Below are positions 11,201 to 21,300 of a DNA stretch of 64,000 nt, one piece after another. This stretch comes from Tubulanus polymorphus (lineage: Eukaryota > Nemertea > Palaeonemertea > Tubulaniformes > Tubulanidae), in NCBI RefSeq assembly GCF_964204645.1, contig NW_027437467.1, positions 1 to 64,000 of the forward strand, in the 5' to 3' direction. Positions within the stretch are counted from its first letter, which is position 1, and every line of letters starts with the position of its first letter. The translations under genes were made by a program, and so were the position numbers. Under the pieces are notes generated by a model, which saw only the letters and a program-made list of their open reading frames with translations, ran no database searches and was not told where the DNA came from.

Positions 11201-14200
11201 GATTTGAGCGCTTTTACGCATCGGCATTGTCGTTTTTCCGATAGGGAGAATATTCGACACGAAAACGTCTTTTCTCGCGCTGAGCGACGTTTTCGCGTCG
11301 AAAAGTGCTTTTCCTGACGATTTGAGCGCTTTTACGCATCGGCATTGTCGTTTTTTCCGATAGGGGGAATATTCGAAAAGAAAACGTCTTTTCTCGCGCA
11401 GAGCGACGTTTTCGCGTCGAAAAGTGCTTTTCCTGACGATTTGAGCGCTTTTACGCATCGGCATTGTCGTTTTTCCGATAGGGGAATATTCGATACGAAA
11501 ACGTCTTTTCTCGCGCCGAACGACGTTTTCGCGTCGAAAAGTGCTTTTCCTGACGATTTGAGCGCTTTTACGCATCGGCATTGTCGTTTTTTCCGATAGG
11601 GGAATATTCGATACGAAACGTCTTTTCTCGCGCTGAACGACGTTTTCGCGTCGAAAAGTGCTTTCCTGACGATTTGAGCGCTTTTACGCATCGACATTGT
11701 CGTTTTTCCGATAGGGGGAATATTCGAAAAGAAAACGTCTTTTCTCGCGCTGAGCGACGTTTTCGCGTCGAAAAGTGCTTTTCCTGACGATTTGAGCGCT
11801 TTTACGCATCGGCATTGTCGTTTTTCCGATAGGGGGAATATTCGAAAAGAAAACGTCTTTTCTCGCGCAGAGCGACGTTTTCGCGTCGAAAAGTGCTTTT
11901 CCTGACGATTTGAGCGCTTTTACGCATCGGCATTGTCGTTTTTCCGATAGGGGGAATATTCGAAAAGAAAACGTCTTTTCTCGCGCAGAGCGACGTTTTC
12001 GCGTCGAAAAGTGCTTTTCCTGACGATTTGAGCGCTTTTACGCATCGGCATTGTCGTTTTTCCGATAGGGGGAATATTCGAAAAGAAAACGTCTTTTCTC
12101 GCGCAGAGCGACGTTTTCGCGTCGAAAAGTGCTTTTCCTGACGATTTGAGCGCTTTTACGCATCGGCATTGTCGTTTTTCCGATAGGGGGAATATTCGAA
12201 AAGAAAACATCTTTTCTCGCGCCGAGCGACGTTTTCGCGTCGAAAAGTGCTTTTCCTGACGATTTGAGCGCTTTTACGCATCGACATTGTCGTTTTACCG
12301 ATAGTGAGAATATTCGATACGAAAACGACTTTTCTCGCGCTGAACGACGTTTTCGGGTCGAAAAGTGCTTTTCCTGACGATTTGAGCGCTTTTACGCATC
12401 GGCATTGTCGTTTTTCCGATAGGGGGAATATTCGATACGAAAACGTCTTTTCTCGCGCCGAACGACGTTTTCGCGTCGAAAAGTGCTTTTCCTGACGATT
12501 TGAGCGCTTTTACGCATCGGCATTGTCGTTTTACCGATAGGGAGAATATTCGACACGAAAACGTCTTTTCTCGCGCTGAACGACGTTTTCGCGTCGAAAA
12601 GTGCTTTTCCTGACGATTTGAGCGCTTTTACGCATCGGCATTGTCGTTTTTCCGATAGGGGGAATATTCGATACGAAAACGTCTTTTCTCGCGCTGAACG
12701 ACGTTTTCGCGTCGAAAAGTGCTTTTCCTGGCGATTTGAGCGCTTTTACGCATCGACATTGTCGTTTTACCGATAGGGAGAATATTCGACACGAAAACGT
12801 CTTTTCTCGCGCCGAACGACGTTTTCGCGTCGAAAAGTGCTTTTCCTGACGATTTGAGCGCTTTTACGCATCGACATTGTCGTTTTACCGATAGGGAGAA
12901 TATTCGACACGAAAACGTCTTTTCTCGCGCCGAACGACGTTTTCGCGTCGAAAAGTGCTTTTCCTGACGATTTGAGCGCTTTTACGCATCGGCATTGTCG
13001 TTTTTCCGATAGGGGGAATATTCGAAAAGAAAACGTCTTTTCTCGCGCAGAGCGACGTTTTCGCGTCGAAAAGTGCTTTTCCTGACGATTTGAGCGCTTT
13101 TACGCATCGGCATTGTCGTTTTTCCGATAGGGGGAATATTCGAAAAGAAAACGTCTTTTCTCGCGCTGAGCGACGTTTTCGCGTCGAAAAGTGCTTTTCC
13201 TGACGATTTGAGCGCTTTTACGCATCGGCATTGTCGTTTTTCCGAAAGGGGGAATATTCGACACGAAAACGTCTTTTCTCGCTCTGAACGACGTTTTCGC
13301 GTCGAAAAGTGCTTTTCCTGACGATTTGAGCGCTTTTACGCATCGGCATTGTCGTTTTTCCGATAGGGGGAATATTCGATACGAAAACGTCTTTTCTCGC
13401 GCTGAACGACGTTTTCGCGTCGAAAAGTGCTTTTCCTGACGATTTGAGCGCTTTTACGCATCGACATTGTCGTTTTACCGATAGGGAGAATATTCGACAC
13501 GAAAACGTCTTTTCTCGCGCTGAACGACGTTTTCGCGTCGAAAAGTGCTTTTCCTGACGATTTGAGCGCTTTTACGCATCGGCATTGTCGTTTTTCCGAT
13601 AGGGAAATATTCGATACGAAAACGTCTTTTCTCGCGCTGAACGACGTTTTCGCGTCGAAAAGTGCTTTTCCTGACGATTTGAGCGCTTTTACGCATCGAC
13701 ATTGTCGTTTTACCGATAGGGAGAATATTCGACACGAAAACGTCTTTTCTCGCGCTGAACGACGTTTTCGCGTCGAAAAGTGCTTTTCCTGACGATTTGA
13801 GCGCTTTTACGCATCGGCATTGTCGTTTTTCCGATAGGGGGAATATTCGATACGGAAACGTCTTTTCTCGCGCTGAACGACGTTTTCGCGTCGAAAAGTG
13901 CTTTTCCTGACGATTTGAGCGCTTTTACGCATCGACATTGTCGTTTTACCGATAGGGAGAATATTCGACACGAAAACGTCTTTTCTCGCGCTGAACGACG
14001 TTTTCGCGTCGAAAAGTGCTTTTCCTGACGATTTGAGCGCTTTTACGCATCGACATTGTCGTTTTACCGATAGGGAGAATATTCGACACGAAAACGTCTT
14101 TTCTCGCGCTGAACGACGTTTTCGCGTCGAAAAGTGCTTTTCCTGACGATTTGAGCGCTTTTACGCATCGACATTGTCGTTTTTCCGATAGGGGGAATAT

Positions 14201-15260
14201 TCGAAAAGAAAACGTCTTTTCTCGCGCTGAGCGACGTTTTCGCGTCGAAAAGTGCTTTTCCTGACGATTTGAGCGCTTTTACGCATCGGCATTGTCGTTT
14301 TTCCGATAGGGGGAATATTCGAAAAGAAAACGTCTTTTCTCGCGCTGAGCGACGTTTTCGCGTCGAAAAGTGCTTTTCCTGACGATTTGAGCGCTTTTAC
14401 GCATCGGCATTGTCGTTTTTCCGATAGGGGGAATATTCGAAAAGAAAACGTCTTTTCTCGCGCAGAGCGACGTTTTCGCGTCGAAAAGTGCTTTTCCTGA
14501 CGATTTGAGCGCTTTTACGCATCGGCATTGTCGTTTTTCCGATAGGGGGAATATTCGAAAAGAAAACGTCTTTTTTCGCGCAGAGCGACGTTTTCGGGTC
14601 GAAAAGTGCTTTTCCTGACGATTTGAGCGCTTTTACGCATCGGCATTGTCGTTTTTCCGATAGGGGGAATATTCGAAAAGAAAACATCTTTTCTCGCGCA
14701 GAGCGACGTTTTCGCGTCGAAAAGTGCTTTTCCTGACGATTTGAGCGCTTTTACGCATCGGCATTGTCGTTTTTCCGATAGGGGGAATATTCGAAAAGAA
14801 AACATCTTTTCTCGCGCCGAGCGACGTTTTCGCGTCGAAAAGTGCTTTTCCTGACGATTTGAGCGCTTTTACGCATCGACATTGTCGTTTTACCGATAGT
14901 GAGAATATTCGATACGAAAACGACTTTTCTCGCGCTGAACGACGTTTTCGGGTCGAAAAGTGCTTTTCCTGACGATTTGAGCGCTTTTACGCATCGGCAT
15001 TGTCGTTTTTCCGATAGGGGGAATATTCGATACGAAAACGTCTTTTCTCGCGCCGAACGACGTTTTCGCGTCGAAAAGTGCTTTTCCTGACGATTTGAGC
15101 GCTTTTACGCATCGGCATTGTCGTTTTTCCGATAGGGGGAATATTCGATACGAAAACGTCTTTTCTCGCGCTGAACGACGTTTTCGGGTCGAAAAGTGCT
15201 TTTCCTGACGATTTGAGCGCTTTTACGCATCGGCATTGTCGTTTTTCCGATAGGGGGAAT
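11200..15260. repeat. Satellite segment rich in CAGAGCG monomers
   Basis: Runs of GAAAAG/CAGAGCG monomers (11.1-12.2 and 14.4-14.8 kb) are each followed by a CGCCGAGCG unit. A linked AAAACGAC/GGGTCG unit then follows at 12304 and 14899, giving a 2595-bp step (22 units minus 1 base). The same module appears at 33.0-33.9 and 35.1-36.0 kb. Between 11.34 and 11.67 kb several single-base gains and losses occur in T, G and A runs. No gene is seen. Confidence 0.65.
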
Positions 15261-18123
15261 ATTCGATACGAAAACGTCTTTTCTCGCGCCGAACGACGTT
15301 TTCGCGTCGAAAAGTGCTTTTCCTGACGATTTGAGCGCTTTTACGCATCGGCATTGTCGTTTTTCCGATAGGGGGAATATTCGAAAAGAAAACGTCTTTT
15401 CTCGCGCTGAACTACGTTTTCGCGTCGAAAAGTGCTTTTCCTGACGATTTGAGCGCTTTTACGCTTCGACATTGTCGTTTTACCGATAGTGAGAATATTC
15501 GATACGAAAACGTCTTTTCTCGCGCCGAACGACGTTTTCGCGTCGAAAAGTGCTTTTCCTGACGATTTGAGCGCTTTTACGCATCGGCATTGTCGTTTTT
15601 CCGATAGGGGGAATATTCGATACGAAAACGTCTTTTCTCGCGCCGAACGACGTTTTCGCGTCGAAAAGTGCTTTTCCTGACGATTTGAGCGCTTTTACGC
15701 ATCGGCATTGTCGTTTTTCCGATAGGGGGAATATTTGATAAGAAAACGTCTTTTCTCGCGCTGAACTACGTTTTCGCGTCGAAAAGTGCTTTTCCTGACG
15801 ATTTGAGCGCTTTTACGCATCGACATTGTCGTTTTTCCGATAGGGGGAATATTCGATACGAAAACGTCTTTTCTCGCGCCGAACGACGTTTTCGCGTCGA
15901 AAAGTGCTTTTCCTGACGATTTGAGCGCTTTTACGCATCGGCATTGTCGTTTTTCCGATTGGGGGAATATTCGATACGAAAACGTCTTTTCTCGCGCCGA
16001 ACGACGTTTTCGCGTCGAAAAGTGCTTTTCCTGACGATTTGAGCGCTTTTACGCATCGACATTGTCGTTTTACCGATAGTGAGAATATTCGATACGAAAA
16101 CGTCTTTTCTCGCGCCGAACGACGTTTTCGCGTCGAAAAGTGCTTTTCCTGACGATTTGAGCGCTTTTACGCATCGACATTGTCGTTTTACCGATAGTGA
16201 GAATATTCGATACGAAAACGTCTTTTCTCGCGCTGAACGACGTTTTCGCGTCGAAAAGTGCTTTTCCTGACGATTTGAGCGCTTTTACGCATCGGCATTG
16301 TCGTTTTTCCGATAGGGGGAATATTCGAAAAGAAAACGTCTTTTCTCGCGCTGAGCGACGTTTTCGCGTCGAAAAGTGCTTTTCCTGACGATTTGAGCGC
16401 TTTTACGCATCGGCATTGTCGTTTTTCCGATAGGGGGAATATTCGAAAAGAAAACGTCTTTTCTCGCGCTGAGCGACGTTTTCGCGTCGAAAAGTGCTTT
16501 TCCTGACGATTTGAGCGCTTTTACGCATCGGCATTGTCGTTTTTCCGATAGGGGGAATATTCGAAAAGAAAACGTCTTTTCTCGCGCTGAACTACGTTTT
16601 CGCGTCGAAAAGTGCTTTTCCTGACGATTTGAGCGCTTTTACGCATCGGCATTGTCGTTTTTCCGATAGGGGGAATATTCGATACGAAAACGTCTTTTCT
16701 CGCGCCGAACGACGTTTACGGGTCGAAAAGTGCTTTTCCTGACGATTTGAGCGCTTTTACGCATCGACATTGTCGTTTTACCGATAGGGAGAATATTCGA
16801 CACGAAAACGTCTTTTCTCGCGCCGAACGACGTTTTCGCGTCGAAAAGTGCTTTTCCTGACGATTTGAGCGCTTTTACGCATCGGCATTGTCGTTTTTCC
16901 GATAGGGGGAATATTCGAAAAGAAAACGTCTTTTCTCGCGCTGAGCGACGTTTTCGCGTCGAAAAGTGCTTTTCCTGACGATTTGAGCGCTTTTACGCAT
17001 CGGCATTGTCGTTTTTCCGATAGGGGGAATATTCGAAAAGAAAACGTCTTTTCTCGCGCTGAACTACGTTTTCGCGTCGAAAAGTGCTTTTCCTGACGAT
17101 TTGAGCGCTTTTACGCTTCGACATTGTCGTTTTACCGATAGTGAGAATATTCGATACGAAAACGTCTTTTCTCGCGCTGAACGACGTTTTCGCGTCGAAA
17201 AGTGCTTTTCCTGACGATTTGAGCGCTTTTACGCATCGACATTGTCGTTTTTCCGATAGGGGGAATATTGGATAAGAAAACGTCTTTTCTCGCGCGGAAC
17301 GACGTTTTCGCGTCGAAAAGTGCTTTTCCTGACGATTTGAGCGCTTTTACGCATCGACATTGTCGTTTTTCCGATAGGGGGAATATTCGAAAAGAAAACG
17401 TCTTTTCTCGCGCTGAGCGACGTTTTCGCGTCGAAAAGTGCTTTTCCTGACGATTTGAGCGCTTTTACGCATCGACATTGTCGTTTTACCGATAGTGAGA
17501 ATATTCGATACGAAAACGTCTTTTCTCGCGCTGAACGACGTTTTCGCGTCGAAAAGTGCTTTTCCTGACGATTTGAGCGCTTTTACGCATCGGCATTGTC
17601 GTTTTTCCGATAGGGGGAATATTCGAAAAGAAAACGTCTTTTCTCGCGCTGAGCGACGTTTTCGCGTCGAAAAGTGCTTTTCCTGACGATTTGAGCGCTT
17701 TTACGCATCGGCATTGTCGTTTTTCCGATAGGGGGAATATTCGAAAAGAAAACGTCTTTTCTCGCGCTGAGCGACGTTTTCGCGTCGAAAAGTGCTTTTC
17801 CTGACGATTTGAGCGCTTTTACGCATCGGCATTGTCGTTTTTCCGATAGGGGGAATATTCGAAAAGAAAACGTCTTTTCTCGCGCTGAACTACGTTTTCG
17901 CGTCGAAAAGTGCTTTTCCTGACGATTTGAGCGCTTTTACGCTTCGACATTGTCGTTTTACCGATAGTGAGAATATTCGATACGAAAACGTCTTTTCTCG
18001 CGCCGAACGACGTTTTCGCGTCGAAAAGTGCTTTTCCTGACGATTTGAGCGCTTTTACGCATCGGCATTGTCGTTTTTCCGATAGGGGGAATATTCGATA
18101 CGAAAACGTCTTTTCTCGCGCCG
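15260..18123. repeat. Satellite segment ending at the retrotransposon target
   Basis: Monomer order resembles both 1.3-4 kb and 39-40.5 kb, including the linked pair at 16079/16197, TTGGATAAG at 17268, and the GCTTCGACATT variant (15467, 17115, 17941). The last unit starts at 18036 and is cut after 88 bp at 18123 by the element; the other 30 bp lie at 24145-24174. The 15361-15800 stretch has the same succession of monomers as the two flanks joined and gives an uninterrupted version of the site. Confidence 0.65.
18119..18123. repeat. Target-site duplication, left copy (CGCCG)
   Basis: CGCCG lies immediately before the 5' LTR and again immediately after the 3' LTR at 24140-24144. A 5-bp duplication is within the range expected for BEL/Pao integrase. 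Taking out the element with one copy restores CTCGCGCCGAACGACG, the normal satellite sequence. Confidence 0.93.
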
Positions 18124-18204
18124 TGTCGAGAACAGGATGTTTATGTAAAAATGTCAGTAACCATATAGTGTTCACTCCCCCTTAGCCTATGTAGCGAATC
18201 ATCA

Positions 18205-18211
18205 TATATAT
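18205..18211 (+). promoter_or_regulatory. Candidate TATA element in 5' LTR
   Basis: TATATAT lies 81 bp into the LTR and 57 bp before the AATAAA, a plausible place for a U3 promoter. The identical stretch in the 3' LTR (23979-23985) could direct transcription into the downstream satellite. The call rests on motif and position only. Many insect LTR promoters lack TATA and use an initiator instead. Confidence 0.3.
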
Positions 18212-18261
18212 TAGCATGCGCATGTGCAGTCGGGACAGGTGGTTAGCCTGTGTGTGACCGA

Positions 18262-18267
18262 AATAAA
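18262..18267 (+). promoter_or_regulatory. AATAAA polyadenylation motif, 5' LTR copy
   Basis: AATAAA occurs 139 bp into the LTR, with a T/G-rich stretch (GTCGTGTTTTTAG) about 30 bp downstream. The functional copy would be the one in the 3' LTR. This copy would have to be bypassed or lie upstream of the transcription start. Confidence 0.35.
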
Positions 18268-18366
18268 CGAGTATCTTATGATCTGTAGACTGAACCCGTC
18301 GTGTTTTTAGTCTTTCTCTTCCTTTATCTCCGAACCTGGTCTTCTTTGTGACTCGCAACGCCACAT

Positions 18367-18384
18367 TGGTGCCGTGACCAGGAT
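18367..18384 (+). other. Primer-binding site, tRNA-His type
   Basis: TGGTGCCGTGACCAGGAT starts one base after the 5' LTR. It is the reverse complement of a tRNA end reading ATCCTGGTCACGGCACCA, which matches the acceptor stem and part of the T arm of insect tRNA-His as I remember it (18 of 18). Reverse transcription of minus-strand DNA would be primed here. The site ends only 7 nt before the Gag-Pol ATG, so the leader between LTR and start codon is just 26 nt. Confidence 0.85.
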
Positions 18385-18391
18385 CAGCCGA

Positions 18392-21300
18392 ATGGAGGAT
18401 ACTCAACTGAACCGGTCGACAATCACACGAACTGCAATCAGGCAGAAAGTTGATGATCTCGTCGTGAAATCGTCAACAATCGTCGAAGATTTTCGAACGA
18501 CCGAAGACGATGTAGATTTACTAAATATCTACATCGAGCAGATCACAGAAAAGTTAAGTCGACTAGAGAAGCTAGACTCGACAATCGAGGACCTAACTCC
18601 TTTAACGCATCTTTCAGACACGATTCAAGAAGCAGAGGACTTCAGATCTAGCGTCATCGAAAAACGCGGCCGAATAATCCGATTTGTAGAAAAGGCGAAG
18701 CACACAACGCAACCTCATAATTCTTCGATGAACAATTCCGGTGCTTCTGCGACGCCATTTCGCCCGAACAAGGTAAATCTACCTAAACTTACGCTCGCCA
18801 AATTCGACGGCGATTTACTCAAATGGCAGGAATTCATAGACGGATTCAATTCAGCGGTCAACGACGACCCGAATCTCGACGACGTCGTTAAGTTTCAATA
18901 CTTACGCGCACAACTTAACGGCGAAGCTTACAGAACGATCGAGGGTCTGGCCCTCACCGCGTCGAATGATGCGAACGCACTTCAAGTACTGATAAAAAGG
19001 TATGGGCAACCGCAAATCATTATCAGTGCATATATGCGAGCGTTATGGGAACTTTCGCGACCGACAGAAGACATGCAGAGTCTGATGGAATTTTCGGATA
19101 AACTGGAAACATATATCCGAGGACTAAGTGCGCTCGGAAAAAACGAAGATAGCTACGGAGATTTGTTGACTCCGATTATCTTAGATAAACTGCCTGGGAT
19201 GATACGACGACAGATAACGAGGGATAATAACGGCGCGAATTGGAATCTCCAGTCGTTGCGAGATGCCCTTTCGAGAGAGATAACAGCGTTCCAGGCAGGA
19301 GTTTCAGTGTACCCAGAAACTGCTCACCTGGGTACCACGTCAGCGTTCCACGTGGGCAATGCGATCAAGAGAAAACCATTAAAATGTACATTTTGTAAAG
19401 GGACACATTTCGCGTCAGATTGTGTTCTTGTAACCGAACCAGAGAAACGCCTGGATATCGTTAAACGTGATAAACTTTGTTTTAATTGCATGGGCACTCA
19501 TCGTTCTCGGGACTGTAAATCCAAGAACACATGTAAAAAGTGCAGAGGGAAACATCACACGTTACTATGTGGTTCCTCCCTTACAGAAACGCGCGAGATT
19601 TCTACGAAAAATCGACCGCAAAACCCACAAAACGGAAGCAGAAGCGATTCTCACGATGTAAAAACTGTTCATCAAACGTATGCCGGCGCCCAACAACCAC
19701 GACCAGATGGGCCCATACTTCTTAAAACAGCTGTGGCGGAGATTTTTTCGCCATCAACTTCCGCTAATAACCGCTCGAATGGTCGTAAGATAAACATTTT
19801 ACTGGACGAAGGCAGCCATAGATCGTTTATCACGACGCGAATTTCTGTCAGCTTAAATCTCCCACATCTGGGCCAAGAGGAAATCAATCTAGCGACGTTC
19901 GGAGAACAACTGGCCGGTCGGCGATTACTTCAAAGAACGAACTTTAACATCGCGTCATCAGAGGGTTCACCGATACTAATTGAAGCCCTCGTGATACCGA
20001 CCATCTCCACGCCAATCAGCAATCTTGTAAACAATAAAGTTTTGGATCTTCCGCATCTGCGAAACCTAACTCTAGCGGAACAGCCATCATCAATAACCGG
20101 CGACTTTGATATCGATGTATTAATTGGCGCCGATTACTACTGGTCTATAGTCGGCGATAATACCGTGAAGGGCTACGGCCCGACTGCCGTTTCATCACGT
20201 ATAGGGTATCTCTTATCAGGGCCCATACCGAGCCACACCTTACTCACCGGAGTAAGGAATTCAACCGTTCTCAACGTATCTTGTGTGAGAAATATGGATC
20301 TCAATTCGCACCGCGGAGAGGAAGTCTCATTACAATCGTTTTGGGACTTAGAAACGATCGGCATCAAAGATGACGCTTCTTTGATAAAAAACCGTGGACT
20401 TGCTTATTCGGACTATATTAAAACCCATCTAACTGTTGATAGCGATGGACGCTATACTGCGAAACTACCTTGGAAAGAAAGCCACGCCCCCTTGCCGGAC
20501 AACAGACACGTGGCCGAAGCACGGACTCGCAGTATGATACGCCGTTTATCCGCAGAAATGAGAACCGTATACGATGCAATAATTGAAGAACAACTGTCGC
20601 GTGATTTCATAGAGGATGTAACACATGACATCTCTAGTATCGGACACTATTTACCCCACCGAGGAGTAAAAAAGGACTCTACTACCACGCCTCTCAGAAT
20701 CGTTTTCGACTGCAGTTGTAGAGTCGGAAGCGAACCGTCGTTGAATGATTGCTTGGAAACTGGACCCCCGCTCCTAAACGATTTGGTATCTATATTGTTG
20801 CGATTTCGATTGTACTCTACAGGAATATCCACCGATATCGAAAAGGCATTTTTACAAATAAGACTCCACGAACACGATCGGAAGTATACCAAATTCTTGT
20901 GGTTAACCGACCCGAATGATCCAGAAAGCGATTTCAAAGTACTTCAGTTTAAAAGTATCCTGTTCGGAGCGGTCTCGAGCCCGTTTGTTCTTAACGCCAC
21001 TGTCAAATCCCACTTAGCCAATTACGATTGCGAAACCGCGGGGAAATTGGCCGAAAACATATACGTGGATAATATCGTCACTGGAGTAACATCTGAGGAC
21101 AAAGCGATAAACTTTTATGCACAATCAAACGAAATAATGAATTCTGCAGGCTTGGCCCTCAGAGCGTGGGCAACTAATTGCCAGAGACTGCGTAATTTGG
21201 CGAGCTCGGATGGAGTAGCCGAGTCGAAACCCATCGCGAACGTCCTCGGGATCCGATGGGACACTCATAACGACACCCTTAGCATCAAGGTAGATGACGG

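Larger units (their letters stand above)
1..18123. repeat. 118-bp tandem satellite array, left block
   Basis: Continuous head-to-tail 118-bp monomers in one orientation, about 153 copies. Each unit, numbered from base 1, begins CCTGACGATTTGAGCGC and ends AAAAGTGCTTTT. Most copies differ at only a handful of positions: 30 (A/G), 43 (A/T), 51 (G/T), 53 (A/G), 64-66 (CAC, TAC, AAA or TAA), 87 (T/C/A), 90 (A/G), 92 (G/T) and 102 (C/G). I see no host gene, RNA gene or second repeat family in this block. The block ends inside a monomer at the retrotransposon target site. The function is unknown. Size and homogeneity fit centromeric, pericentromeric or other heterochromatic satellite DNA, but the sequence does not say which. 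Confidence 0.98.
18124..18365 (+). repeat. 5' LTR (242 bp)
   Basis: Starts TGTCGAGAACAGG and ends CGCAACGCCACA, with TGT/ACA terminal inverted triplets. It matches 23898-24139 at every base I compared. It should carry the promoter and 5' end of the element RNA. A TATATAT stretch lies at 18205-18211 and an AATAAA at 18262-18267. The U3/R/U5 borders cannot be fixed from sequence alone. The LTR is short compared with many retroelements but plausible for BEL/Pao. Confidence 0.95.

Noticed and set aside
1-18123. CRISPR array
   Set aside because: Units are contiguous 118-bp repeats with no unique spacers and no cas genes, and the embedded element is an animal retrotransposon.
18374-18391. GTG start giving a 1783-residue Gag-Pol
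   Set aside because: The GTG lies inside the tRNA primer site. ATG at 18392 is the first ATG of the frame and the normal eukaryotic start.
18182-18406. Minus-strand frame across the 5' LTR, and a similar one at 23956-24207 joining satellite to 3' LTR
   Set aside because: Chimeric translations across element borders on the antisense strand, with no coding features.
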